From Peptostreptococcaceae bacterium (lineage in GTDB: Bacteria; Bacillota; Clostridia; Peptostreptococcales; Peptostreptococcaceae), in the NCBI GenBank assembly GCA_025210335.1, contig JAOARY010000030.1:1-64000 (forward strand): a stretch of 64,000 nt of DNA, read 5' to 3'. Under the pieces are notes generated by a model. It searched no databases. It worked only from the letters and a program-made list of their open reading frames with translations, and was not told the DNA's origin. Below, in pieces: positions 18,365 to 26,663 of the stretch; the first letter of the stretch is position 1; the number at the start of each line of letters is the position of its first letter. A program made the position numbers and the translations under genes.

Positions 18365-18382
18365 ATGTCATTCATGTGACAT
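18365..18382. promoter_or_regulatory. 6-bp inverted repeat upstream of the DUF2680-like gene
   Basis: ATGTCA (18365-18370) and TGACAT (18377-18382) are perfect arms around a 6-base spacer. The site lies in the gap between the histidine kinase stop and the small secreted protein gene, 63 bases before that start, so it may be an operator or overlap a -35 element. Confidence 0.4.
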
Positions 18383-18385
18383 TTT

Positions 18386-19813
18386 CTAATTTATAAAAAA
18401 ATAAAATTCAACACCTTTTATATCTAATGAAATATTTTCAAATCCAAAATCAAAACCATGTAATTGCAATATTTTCTTCACTATACTAAGACCAAGACCA
18501 CTGCCACTACCTTTTTTAGTTCTTGATTCATCAATTTTGTAAAAATTATCCCATATAAATCTACTATTTTGATTTTCTATAAATTTACCACTATTAAATA
18601 CACTAAATTTATAATAATTATCTACCTTCTTCAATTCTATTTTTAGATATTTATTATCATCCAAATGATTTATTGCATTATCTAAATAATTTCTTATAAC
18701 ATGCTTGATATCATTTTTATTAGCATTAACTTCTACTATGTCATCTTTGATTAGCTTTACATTTATATTTTCATTTTTAAATATAATATTATATTTTTCT
18801 AATATCTGATCAATAAGTTCGGACAAATCAAATTTATCCCTTTTAATTTTAAAATCTATATCTTCGAATTTAGATAATAAAAGTAATTCCTCAACCATAT
18901 TAGTCATATTTTTGACTTCTTCTTCAACTATATTTATATAATTTTCTTTTTTTATTTTTTCAACATCCTTATCTTTTAACGCTTGTACATAGCCACCTAT
19001 TATAGTTAATGGTGTTTTTAATTCATGTGATACATTTGAAACAAAAGTTTTTCTAAGTTCATCTAATTCTTTTCTTTTATTTAAATCCTTTTTTAAATTT
19101 TTTATAAAATTTTCTAATGAATATGACATCTTATTTATACTCATTGCCAAAACAGATATTTCATCCTCTCCATCCACTTTCAATTTCTCACTAAAATCTA
19201 AATTCGAAATATTTCCAGTTATTTTAGAAATCTGTATAATTGGTTTACTTATCTTTAAAGAAAAACCTATTGCTATTAATAAACTTATAAATAAAGCTAT
19301 TATTGAATTTATTAAAATAAAATCTGAAGAAATATCTATACTTTTATCCATATTTTCAAGAGGAATCTCTATTATACATTTATAATTTTTCAATTTATAA
19401 TATAAAGTCAAAAATTCTATATTAAATTTTGTTTTAGTCGAATATAAAAATACATATTCATTTTCATTTAGATTTTCAAATTCATTTAAATTATAGCTAT
19501 TAGAAGTATTTTTATGATTTACTCCCATATTTTTATTCATTCTCATTCCAGTAAAACTGTAATTTGATACAATATTATAAATCTTTTCATTGCCTATTAA
19601 AACAATATTTCCATCAAAATTTATATACTTATCATTTATATTTACATCATCTTTATTTTCATTTATATCCAGTACAATATTTTTAAGATCTTCTTTTTTT
19701 CTTTCTATATAATAATCCTTTAAATAAAATCTATTTCCCATAAATATTATCATCGTATTTAAAAATATTATTATCAAAAATATGAAAAATAATTTAGATT
19801 TTATTGATTTCAT
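18386..19813 (-). CDS. Sensor histidine kinase (HAMP, HisKA, HATPase)
   Basis: 475 residues. Two membrane helices (about 8-25 and 155-180) enclose an outside sensor region of roughly 130 residues with no domain I recognise. Then HAMP (about 180-235), a HisKA dimer helix with phospho-acceptor His in VSNVSHELKTPLTIIGGY, and a HATPase domain with NYLDNAINH and GSGSGLGLSIVKKIL. The start at 19813 is chosen because GGAGG lies six bases before this second of two ATG codons. It overlaps the response regulator gene by 20 bases, so the two proteins are a pair. Stimulus unknown; the neighbouring secreted protein hints at an envelope signal. Confidence 0.9.
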   Translation of the reverse strand: MKSIKSKLFFIFLIIIFLNTMIIFMGNRFYLKDYYIERKKEDLKNIVLDINENKDDVNINDKYINFDGNIVLIGNEKIYNIVSNYSFTGMRMNKNMGVNHKNTSNSYNLNEFENLNENEYVFLYSTKTKFNIEFLTLYYKLKNYKCIIEIPLENMDKSIDISSDFILINSIIALFISLLIAIGFSLKISKPIIQISKITGNISNLDFSEKLKVDGEDEISVLAMSINKMSYSLENFIKNLKKDLNKRKELDELRKTFVSNVSHELKTPLTIIGGYVQALKDKDVEKIKKENYINIVEEEVKNMTNMVEELLLLSKFEDIDFKIKRDKFDLSELIDQILEKYNIIFKNENINVKLIKDDIVEVNANKNDIKHVIRNYLDNAINHLDDNKYLKIELKKVDNYYKFSVFNSGKFIENQNSRFIWDNFYKIDESRTKKGSGSGLGLSIVKKILQLHGFDFGFENISLDIKGVEFYFFIN

Positions 19814-20480
19814 CATCAGCCTCCAACATATAACCCACATTTCTTATGGTCTTTAAATACTTGCTTTTTTCATTTAATTTTTTTCTTAATCTTTTTATAT
19901 GTGTATCCACAGTTCTAAGACCTCCAAAATAGTCTATTCCCCAAATATTATCCAGTATTTGATCTCTACTCAGTGCTTTATTTTTATTATTCATAAAATA
20001 AAATAAAAGCTCATATTCTTTATGAGTTATTTCCACTTTATTATCATCTATATATAATTCTTTAGAATCTAAATTTAATTTCATATTGTTTATATTTAGT
20101 ATATTTATATTTTCTTTTTTATAAATTCTCTTCAATATAGCCTCTACCCTTTTTAATAATATATTCATATTAAAAGGTTTTTTTATATATTCATCTGCAC
20201 CTACATCAAAACCCTTTATTTCATCATAATCCTGTGTTTTTGCAGTAAGCATTATTATCGGAATTTGTTTTTCCTTTCGTATTTCCTTAACAACGGAAAA
20301 ACCATCATAATAAGGCATTAAAACATCAAGTATTGCCAAATCTACGTCCTTTGTTTTTAATAAATTCAAAGCTTCTTTTCCATCCTTAGCTTCATATACT
20401 TCATATTTCTTACTTAAATAATCTTTTAATAAATTTCTTATATTCTTCTCATCATCAGCTATTAAAACTTTATATCTCAT
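19794..20480 (-). CDS. OmpR/PhoB-family response regulator
   Basis: 228 residues. Receiver domain (1-115) with KVLIADDEKNIRN, phospho-acceptor Asp in LAILDVLMPYYDG and the switch residues MLTAK and KKPFN. C-terminal winged helix (about 130-225) with LFYFMNNKNKALSRDQIL and VDTHIKRLRKKL. AAGGA lies nine bases before the ATG at 20480; the ATG at 20489 directly abuts that site. It is transcribed with the kinase gene and diverges from rubredoxin over 142 bases that contain a 28-bp palindrome. Confidence 0.93.
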   Translation of the reverse strand: MRYKVLIADDEKNIRNLLKDYLSKKYEVYEAKDGKEALNLLKTKDVDLAILDVLMPYYDGFSVVKEIRKEKQIPIIMLTAKTQDYDEIKGFDVGADEYIKKPFNMNILLKRVEAILKRIYKKENINILNINNMKLNLDSKELYIDDNKVEITHKEYELLFYFMNNKNKALSRDQILDNIWGIDYFGGLRTVDTHIKRLRKKLNEKSKYLKTIRNVGYMLEADDEINKI

Positions 20481-20542
20481 ATAAATCATTCCTTTTTATT
20501 TTTATTGTTGACAAAGAACAAAAAAAGCTTTAAAATAAAATT

Positions 20543-20570
20543 GTAATCAAAACAAAATTGTTTTAATTAC
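20543..20570. promoter_or_regulatory. 28-bp palindrome between the response regulator and rubredoxin genes
   Basis: GTAATCAAAAC (20543-20553) and GTTTTAATTAC (20560-20570) match as inverted arms at 10 of 11 positions around a 6-base AT spacer. It lies 62 bases before the response regulator start and 52 before rubredoxin, the expected place for an operator serving one or both genes. Confidence 0.45.
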
Positions 20571-20622
20571 TTATTTAAAAAAATATTATTTTAAAATAAA
20601 TAAGAATTCAAGGAGGACTATT

Positions 20623-20784
20623 ATGAAAAAATATGTATGCGATGTATGTGGTTATGTTTACGATCCAGAGGCAGGAGATCCAGATTCAGGTATAGCACCA
20701 GGAACTGCATTTGAAGATATTCCAGATGATTGGGTTTGCCCATTATGTGGTGTTGGAAAAGACCAATTTTCAGTAACTGAATAA
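20623..20784 (+). CDS. Rubredoxin
   Basis: 53-residue electron carrier, too short for many gene finders. Two CxxC iron ligand pairs, Cys6/Cys9 ([11 protein letters not shown]) and Cys39/Cys42 ([13 protein letters not shown]), hold one Fe(Cys)4 centre. The acidic loop [20 protein letters not shown] is diagnostic. AGGAGG lies nine bases before the ATG. In anaerobes rubredoxin feeds electrons to rubrerythrin, superoxide reductase or rubredoxin:oxygen oxidoreductase; none of those is in this window. It is monocistronic with its own terminator. Confidence 0.97.
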   Translation: MKKYVCDVCGYVYDPEAGDPDSGIAPGTAFEDIPDDWVCPLCGVGKDQFSVTE

Positions 20785-20794
20785 TAAAATAAAC

Positions 20795-20846
20795 AAATAA
20801 GTTAAATTTTCTATAAAATTATAGTCAATTTAACTTATTTTTTACC
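20795..20846 (+). terminator. Terminator of the rubredoxin gene
   Basis: A perfect 14-bp stem (20795-20808 with 20827-20840; core AAGTTAAATT) is followed by a T run. Confidence 0.8.
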
Positions 20847-20883
20847 CAAATACTTCATTGTTTAAAACAAAAAAGTTTAAAAT

Positions 20884-20911
20884 AAAAAAAGGAGCATACA
20901 CTCCTTTTTTT
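20884..20911 (-). terminator. Terminator of the YabE-like gene
   Basis: An 11-bp stem (20884-20894 with 20901-20911; GGAG/CTCC core and A/T flanks) with a 6-nt loop stands directly after the minus-strand stop codon and ends in a T run on that strand. Confidence 0.85.
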
Positions 20912-21925
20912 TTATTTTAATACATATATATTTAAGGTTTTTCGTCCAAATTTATCTACATAATCTTTATCTTCATAGTATATATCTATTTTATTACCCT
21001 TTATAGCACCACCAGTATCCTCTGCACTATAAATCTTTTTATATTCTTTTATATATACTTTAGAACCTAAAGGTATTACCTTAGGATCTACAGCTATAAC
21101 ACCTGGTCTAACTTGAGTTCCCAATCTTGTCATTCCATAATATTTATCACCAGGTCTTTTTCCTGTACTTTCAAAACCAGCATGATATGCCGTTGCTGAT
21201 ACTCTTAATGCTTTTTTAAATTTAAGTTTTTTCCCACTTTCAGTTATAAAATAATCTTTTGTTCCTTTTTTTATCTCCTTAGAAACAGGTTCCTTTATAA
21301 TATTGGTTTTAATCAGCTTTGTATCAATTAATTTTGAATTCAAATAATAATTTTCATATACATATTCTTTTTTACCTTTAATACCATTCTTTAATATCAC
21401 ACTCTTGCCAACTTCTAAATTATTATCTTCTTTAACTACGGTATCAAAATCAATATCTTTGTATTTTTTTGCAGTTTTTATTTCAACTCTTTTTATTTCA
21501 ATATCAATACTTTTATTTAATGCTATTTCATCATTCAATTTTGGTTTTACTATATCATTTTCATTTAACTTTATATTTGATTCTTTAATTATATCAAATA
21601 CTTTAGTATGATACGTCTTTATTATAATTTCATTTTTTAAATCAATAATTTTTATATCTCTTGCTCTTTTTACTATTATCTCCATTCCATCTTTTAAATT
21701 ATCATCTTTTGAATAATTTATATAATCAGATTTTGATATTTTTATTTCATTCTCTTCTAAAAATTCTTTGATATTTTTTTTAAAACTTCTTTTTATTATT
21801 ATCTTTTCATTATTTGAATCATTTATTTTTATATCTTTTTTACAATAATCATATGAAAAAATAAGACCCAAAGCTAAAAAAGAAATTATAAAAAAATACA
21901 ACCTGTCCCTTTTCAATAAATTCAC
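20912..21925 (-). CDS. YabE-like cell-wall protein: DUF348 repeats, G5 and 3D domains
   Basis: 337 residues. One N-terminal membrane anchor (about 9-26), then two DUF348-like repeats (about 40-150; the marks are IIIKRSF, NEIIIKTYHTKVFDIIKESNI), a G5 domain (about 150-225 with VLKNGIKGKKEYVYENYYLN) and a C-terminal 3D domain (about 240-337). The 3D domain shows ATAYHAG, GVIAVDPKVIPLGSKVYI and the catalytic-type Asp motif AEDTGGAIKGNKIDIYY. The domain set is that of YabE and the Rpf/MltA-type peptidoglycan hydrolases. In Bacillus yabE lies just before rnmV; here 4.3 kb of other genes intervene. No AGGAGG is obvious; the ATG at 21925 has a weak AAAGGAT upstream. Confidence 0.9.
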   Translation of the reverse strand: MNLLKRDRLYFFIISFLALGLIFSYDYCKKDIKINDSNNEKIIIKRSFKKNIKEFLEENEIKISKSDYINYSKDDNLKDGMEIIVKRARDIKIIDLKNEIIIKTYHTKVFDIIKESNIKLNENDIVKPKLNDEIALNKSIDIEIKRVEIKTAKKYKDIDFDTVVKEDNNLEVGKSVILKNGIKGKKEYVYENYYLNSKLIDTKLIKTNIIKEPVSKEIKKGTKDYFITESGKKLKFKKALRVSATAYHAGFESTGKRPGDKYYGMTRLGTQVRPGVIAVDPKVIPLGSKVYIKEYKKIYSAEDTGGAIKGNKIDIYYEDKDYVDKFGRKTLNIYVLK

Positions 21926-22044
21926 ATCCTTTATATAATTATTTTTACTAATTTAATTTTATTAATAATTTTATGGGTATAAAACAAATATGTAGTAATA
22001 TTATTCATAAGTTTTTACAAAATTCAATAATGGAGGTGCTTAGA

Positions 22045-22518
22045 ATGCCTAGTATTTTAGCTTTTTTTGAAGAACCAAAAACTGCTTATAACTGTCTTAC
22101 AGATATAAGAAAAATAATTCCACATGAAGCTAAAGCCTACACTGTAGCTAGACAAGAATATGTAGAAGAAGAAAAGTCTATATCTGAATATGAACCAAAT
22201 AAATTAAAAATTGCAACAAATATAGGTGGACTTCTTGGAGTATTACTTGGAGTGTTCATATCTTTTAGTATGGCTCAAAATATATTTAGGAGTTTATCAC
22301 ATACAGTTATGATTTTATTAGTTTTGCTAGCTTGTGGTGCTGCTGGAAGTTCAATAGGCTTTATAGTTTTACTTTATAGTGGCAAAAATGCTAGAAACTA
22401 TGTAAGTCATCCTGAAAGAAAAAATCTTATATTAATAGTAGAATCACCTGGTGATAGTAAAGAAGATATTGTAGAAAAAATAAAAACATATAGTCCTTCT
22501 AAACTAAAAGTTTACTAA
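22045..22518 (+). CDS. Small membrane protein with two helices, function unknown
   Basis: 157 residues. A cytoplasmic N-terminal part (about 1-60, MPSILAFFEEPKTAYNCLTD) is followed by two adjacent membrane helices with Gly-rich faces (about 60-82 with IGGLLGVLLGVFISFSM, and 90-118) and a C-terminal part with ILIVESPGDSKEDIVEKI. This layout resembles small Firmicutes proteins that some databases place with general stress protein 17M-like sequences, but I do not recognise it firmly. GGAGG lies eight bases before the ATG at 22045; the longer frame from 21973 lacks a ribosome site. It stands alone between divergent neighbours. Confidence 0.65.
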   Translation: MPSILAFFEEPKTAYNCLTDIRKIIPHEAKAYTVARQEYVEEEKSISEYEPNKLKIATNIGGLLGVLLGVFISFSMAQNIFRSLSHTVMILLVLLACGAAGSSIGFIVLLYSGKNARNYVSHPERKNLILIVESPGDSKEDIVEKIKTYSPSKLKVY

Positions 22519-22602
22519 CAAAATTATTACCATTATATCATTTAAATTCATATTTTTGTAAAAATATTTAAAATAATTAATTTATGAGTAATCATAAATT
22601 AA

Positions 22603-23610
22603 TTATTTTTTTAATTCTTTAAATTTATTTAAATAATACTCTCTTTTTTGACCACCTTCATAAAAATCATAATCAATTAAATTTATATTGTCTAAATTCT
22701 TTAAAGCCTTTGTTTGTTTTGCATCTATATTGGTTGGAAATTGATATGAGCCTACCTTAACTCCAACTTCCTGTGCTTTTTTAGTAAGTGCAAAATCAAT
22801 AAAAGCCTTTGCATTTTCTTCATTTTTGCAATTATTTAAAAGTGCTACACAACCAATTTCATAACCAGTTCCTTCCTTTGGTACCGCCATAACAAGATTT
22901 TTATATCCTTCCCTTTCATATCTAACCACATTATTTAAAAAAGTAACTGCAATACCTTGTTCATTAAGACCAACAATCATACCTGGTGTTAATCCTGATT
23001 TTGTATATTTCTTTACTTGTTTATCTAATTTTTTTAGATAATTTAAACCTTCTTCCTCACCTAAAAGCTGTATCAAAGTAAAAATTGTAGTATACGCAGT
23101 ACCAGAAGTATTTGGATTTGAAAGTATTATATTTCCTTCATATTCAGGATTTAAAAGATCAAACCACGAAAGGGGCATATCTAAACTATTTTTATTAAGC
23201 CAATCTCTATTTGCTATAAAACCTAAATAACCAATATACACTCCAGTCCAATATCCATCTTCATCTTTAAATTGTAAAGGTATATCATCCCAATTTTTAG
23301 ATTTATACTTTTTTATAAGATTATAATTTTTAGCAGCTATAAATGTATCTGCTGTTCCTCCATACCACACAGAAGCTTTCATATCATCTTTTTCTTCTTT
23401 TAACTTTTCTAAAATCTCTCCACTACTCATTCTTATAAATTTTGTTTTTATTCCATACTCTCTTTGGAATTCATCTAAAACTGCAATAGCCTGTTCCTCC
23501 ATAACACTTGTATATATTATAAGCTCTTCTTCTTTATTAAATATATTAAAAAAACTAAATCCTAATATAATAACGATAAAAAATAGAATATAGTATTTAT
23601 TAATTCTCAT
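22603..23610 (-). CDS. Orphan periplasmic-type substrate-binding protein (AfuA/FbpA/PgtC-like)
   Basis: 335 residues. An N-terminal hydrophobic segment (about 6-24) with no lipobox suggests a membrane anchor. The rest is a type II binding-protein fold of the iron(III)/phosphonate/phosphoglycerate group: IIYTSVMEEQAIAVLDEF, SVWYGGTADTF, GYLGFIANRDWL, NPNTSGTAYT and FIDFALTKKAQE. No ABC permease or ATPase gene is adjacent. It diverges from glpT. In enteric bacteria PgtC, a binding protein of this type, senses phosphoglycerate for a permease of the GlpT/UhpT family, so a sensing role is possible. The start at 23610 follows GGGGAT; the frame to 23649 is longer. Ligand unknown. Confidence 0.82.
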   Translation of the reverse strand: MRINKYYILFFIVIILGFSFFNIFNKEEELIIYTSVMEEQAIAVLDEFQREYGIKTKFIRMSSGEILEKLKEEKDDMKASVWYGGTADTFIAAKNYNLIKKYKSKNWDDIPLQFKDEDGYWTGVYIGYLGFIANRDWLNKNSLDMPLSWFDLLNPEYEGNIILSNPNTSGTAYTTIFTLIQLLGEEEGLNYLKKLDKQVKKYTKSGLTPGMIVGLNEQGIAVTFLNNVVRYEREGYKNLVMAVPKEGTGYEIGCVALLNNCKNEENAKAFIDFALTKKAQEVGVKVGSYQFPTNIDAKQTKALKNLDNINLIDYDFYEGGQKREYYLNKFKELKK

Positions 23611-23817
23611 ATAATCATCCCCGTTCAAATATAAATCCTTCTTTTCCAATATACTATAATTCCTTCTTATTTTAAATGCTCAATATTTCAAAAAACTTCG
23701 GAAAAAAAAGTATTAAAAAAATGTTTTCCTACCATCTTCTCTTTTTATATTAATGATTTTAAAGCATTTATCTTTTAATCAAAAAAACAAGCTTTAAATA
23801 TTTCAAGTATATAATTG

Positions 23818-23846
23818 TTGATTTTAAGCAATCTAATGCATATAAT
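23818..23846 (+). promoter_or_regulatory. Candidate sigma-A promoter of glpT
   Basis: TTGATT (23818-23823) and TATAAT (23841-23846) are separated by exactly 17 bases. The predicted start of transcription is about 110 bases before glpT. The 351-base gap 23611-23961 otherwise holds only the hairpin at 23887-23916. Confidence 0.65.
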
Positions 23847-23886
23847 TTAATCAGGAAATCATTTTCATAATAATTTATTAACTTAT

Positions 23887-23916
23887 GAATAATATTCGGC
23901 AAAAAAAATATTATTC
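23887..23916 (+). repeat. 10-bp perfect inverted repeat in the glpT leader
   Basis: GAATAATATT (23887-23896) and AATATTATTC (23907-23916) are exact arms around a 10-base loop. It lies downstream of the predicted promoter, within the untranslated leader, and could be an operator or an RNA hairpin. No T run follows. Confidence 0.45.
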
Positions 23917-23961
23917 GAAATTTTTAATATTTATTAAAAAATTTTAAAAGGAGAGGTTTAT

Positions 23962-25311
23962 ATGTTAAAAATGTTCGCACCGCCACCACCAATATCAAGA
24001 CTACCTAAAAAAGATATTGATGGTACTTATAAAAAATTTAGACTTAAACAATTTATAAGTATATATGCTGGTTATGCAGCTTATTACTTAGTTAGAAAAA
24101 ATATGTCACTTGCGTACCCATACTTCAAATCAGAATATGGATTTACAACTGCTGATATTGGATTTATCGGTTCAGGACTAGGCATCGCTTATGGTCTTAG
24201 TAAATTTATAATGGGTAACTTCTCAGATAGATCTAATGCTAGATACTTCTTAGCAACAGGGTTAGTTCTTTCTGCAATAGTAAACGTAATGTTTGGTTTG
24301 ACACAAAGTGTTGGTATGCTATTTGTTCTTATGCTTTTAAATGGTTGGTTCCAAGGTATGGGATGGCCACCATGTGGTAGAATAATGGCTCACTGGTATT
24401 CAAATAAAGAAAGAGGATCTGTAATGGCAGTTTGGAATACAGCTCACAATGTAGGTGCTGCTTTAATCGTTCCAATTGCAACAGTACTTATAAATTCATT
24501 TTCATGTTGGAAGTTAGGAATATTCTATGCACCAGCGTTCCTATGTGTTTCGATGGCTGCTATGATATTATTATTTGCAAGAGATACTCCTCAATCAGTA
24601 GGTTTACCACCAATTGAAGAGTATAAAAATGATTACCCAGAAGATTTTGATAAATCTCAAGCTGAAAATAATGAAAGAGAATTATCAGCAAAAGAAATAT
24701 TATTTAATCATGTATTAAATAATAAATATGTATGGTTTATAGCCTTAGCTAATATATTTGTTTATTTAGTTAGATATGGTGTTATGGACTGGATTCCACT
24801 TTATTTACAAGAAGTTAAAGGTTATTCACATGAAAGTGCAAGATTACCATTCTTCTTATTTGAAACTGCTGCTATACCTGGAACAATATTTATCGGTTGG
24901 TTAAGTGATAAAGTATTTAAAGGTAGAAGAGCTCCAGTAGGAATTATTTGTATGATTGGTGTTGTTGGTGCATTATTTGTTTATTCAACAAGTGATAGTA
25001 CTTTACTTATAAATGTATCTGTATCCTTAATAGGTGCTTTAATATATGGACCTGTAATGCTTATAGGTGTTGCTGCTATAGATTTTGTACCAAAAAAAGC
25101 CGCTGGTACTTCAGCTGGATTTACTGGATTATTTGGATACTTAGGTGGATCTGTTCTTTCAAGTTTTGCAATAGGTAAAATAGTAGATGTTTACGGATGG
25201 GGTGCTGCTCTTAACTTTATGATGGTTGCTTCAGTACTTGCAATATTCTTCCTATCATTTACTTGGAACTCAGATACTGATAGTGTTAGAAACTCTAAAA
25301 AATCAGCTTAA
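23962..25311 (+). CDS. glpT: Glycerol-3-phosphate:phosphate antiporter GlpT
   Basis: 449-residue MFS transporter with twelve predicted helices. It exchanges outside glycerol 3-phosphate for inside phosphate. Long stretches match E. coli GlpT: GYAAYYLVRKN (substrate Arg), GWFQGMGWPPCGR, WNTAHNVGAA, GLPPIEEYKNDYPEDF in the central loop, YGPVMLIG and KKAAGTSAGFTGLFGYLGGS. The secreted phosphodiesterase gene glpQ follows, so the pair should scavenge glycerol phosphate from phospholipid head groups. AAAAGGAGAGG precedes the ATG. A hairpin terminator follows. The family also includes UhpT, but the matches are clearly closer to GlpT. Confidence 0.95.
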   Translation: MLKMFAPPPPISRLPKKDIDGTYKKFRLKQFISIYAGYAAYYLVRKNMSLAYPYFKSEYGFTTADIGFIGSGLGIAYGLSKFIMGNFSDRSNARYFLATGLVLSAIVNVMFGLTQSVGMLFVLMLLNGWFQGMGWPPCGRIMAHWYSNKERGSVMAVWNTAHNVGAALIVPIATVLINSFSCWKLGIFYAPAFLCVSMAAMILLFARDTPQSVGLPPIEEYKNDYPEDFDKSQAENNERELSAKEILFNHVLNNKYVWFIALANIFVYLVRYGVMDWIPLYLQEVKGYSHESARLPFFLFETAAIPGTIFIGWLSDKVFKGRRAPVGIICMIGVVGALFVYSTSDSTLLINVSVSLIGALIYGPVMLIGVAAIDFVPKKAAGTSAGFTGLFGYLGGSVLSSFAIGKIVDVYGWGAALNFMMVASVLAIFFLSFTWNSDTDSVRNSKKSA

Positions 25312-25354
25312 TAGTTGATATTAATATAAAATTTATTATTCATTTTTTCATAAA

Positions 25355-25423
25355 TTAAGTAGATGACTTCACCTCAGATACTTAATAATTCCGATGAAGT
25401 CTTATCTTCATCGGTTCTTTTTA
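25355..25423 (+). terminator. glpT terminator with an overlapping upstream stem
   Basis: CCGATGAAG (25391-25399) and CTTCATCGG (25406-25414) form a 9-bp stem with a 6-nt loop followed by a T-rich tail. Just upstream TTAAGTA (25355-25361) and TACTTAA (25379-25385) can form a second stem, and GACTTCA inside its loop can pair with TGAAGTC in the terminator, so a competing fold is possible. The remaining 25424-25552 is AT-rich with a TATAAT at 25518-25523. Confidence 0.75.
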
Positions 25424-25552
25424 TAAAATCAATCTTTACAAAAGCAAATATAAAATTAAGATATTATTAAAAAAGTAAGTTTTTTGTAAATTAATTTAAA
25501 TTTTATTTAATATGTATTATAATTAAATAAACTAACATTAGGGGGTATTGTT

Positions 25553-26629
25553 ATGAAATTTATAAAAAAATTAACATCATTAGCTTTAATTGGTGCATTA
25601 TCACTATCTTTGTTTAGTGTTTCGTTTGCTAATGAAAAAATAGTTATTGCACACAGAGGTGCAAGTGGATATTTGCCAGAACATTCTATGGCTTGTAAAT
25701 CAATGGCTTATGCTATGGGTGTAGATTATATTGAACAAGATGTTGTTATGACAAAGGATGATCAATTAGTTGTACTTCATGATCATTATCTTGATAGAGT
25801 TACAAATGTTGCTTCGATTTTTCCTGATAGAAAAAGAGAAGACGGAAGATACTACGCTATAGACTTTACTTTAGATGAAATAAAATCATTAGAAATGACA
25901 GAAGGATTTGTAGTTGAAGATGGTAAAACTGTTGCTAATTACAAAAAAAGATTTCCTATTTGGCAATCAGATTTTAAAGCTCATACATTAGAAGAAGAAA
26001 TCGAAATGATTCAAGGTCTTAATAAAAGTATGAATAAGAACGTTGGAATTTATGTAGAAATAAAAGCTCCATGGTTTCACAGACATGAAAATAAAGATAT
26101 AAGTAAAAAAACTTTAGAAGTATTTAAAAAATATGGATATACAACAAAAGACTCAAAAGCTTATTTACAATGTTTTGATCCAAATGAACTTATTAGAATA
26201 AATGATGAATTATTAAAAGAATATGATATGGATGTTAAATTGGTTCAACTAATGGCAGAAACTAGCTGGAATGAAACTATGGTTTATGAAAATGATGAAG
26301 CTAAACCATATGATTATGATTGGATGTTTAAAGAAGATGGGATGGATAAAGTAGCTAATTATGCTGATGGTGTTGGCCCTTGGAAACCAATGATAATTAA
26401 AGATGATTCTACTAAAGATAATTTAATAATCACTAATCTAGTTAAAGATGCACATAAAAATAAATTAGAAGTTCATCCTTATACATTTAGAAATGATGAG
26501 GGTAGAATTCCTACTTATTGTGATGATTTTAATGGTTTATTAGATGCTTTTTATAATAAAGCCGATGTTGATGGAGTATTTACAGATTACCCAGACTTAG
26601 CTGTTAAATTTTTAAATCAAAATAAATAA
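25553..26629 (+). CDS. glpQ: Secreted glycerophosphodiester phosphodiesterase
   Basis: 358 residues. A cleavable signal peptide (1-26, ending SVSFA before NEK) sends it outside. The GDPD TIM barrel has the catalytic pieces AHRGASGYLPEHS, DYIEQDVVMTKD, VVLHDHYLDR and VEIKAPWFH, as in GlpQ and the Haemophilus protein D. It splits glycerophosphodiesters into an alcohol and glycerol 3-phosphate, which GlpT upstream would take up. The GGGGG ribosome site at 25541-25545 is close to the ATG. A strong terminator follows. Confidence 0.95.
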   Translation: MKFIKKLTSLALIGALSLSLFSVSFANEKIVIAHRGASGYLPEHSMACKSMAYAMGVDYIEQDVVMTKDDQLVVLHDHYLDRVTNVASIFPDRKREDGRYYAIDFTLDEIKSLEMTEGFVVEDGKTVANYKKRFPIWQSDFKAHTLEEEIEMIQGLNKSMNKNVGIYVEIKAPWFHRHENKDISKKTLEVFKKYGYTTKDSKAYLQCFDPNELIRINDELLKEYDMDVKLVQLMAETSWNETMVYENDEAKPYDYDWMFKEDGMDKVANYADGVGPWKPMIIKDDSTKDNLIITNLVKDAHKNKLEVHPYTFRNDEGRIPTYCDDFNGLLDAFYNKADVDGVFTDYPDLAVKFLNQNK

Positions 26630-26632
26630 TAT

Positions 26633-26660
26633 TTTAGGGGTGTTAAAAAACACCCCTAAA
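26633..26660. terminator. Bidirectional terminator between glpQ and the PTS IIC gene
   Basis: A perfect 12-bp stem (26633-26644 with 26649-26660; AGGGGTGTT core) around AAAA serves the convergent glpQ and PTS operon transcripts. Confidence 0.85.
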
Positions 26661-26663
26661 TCA

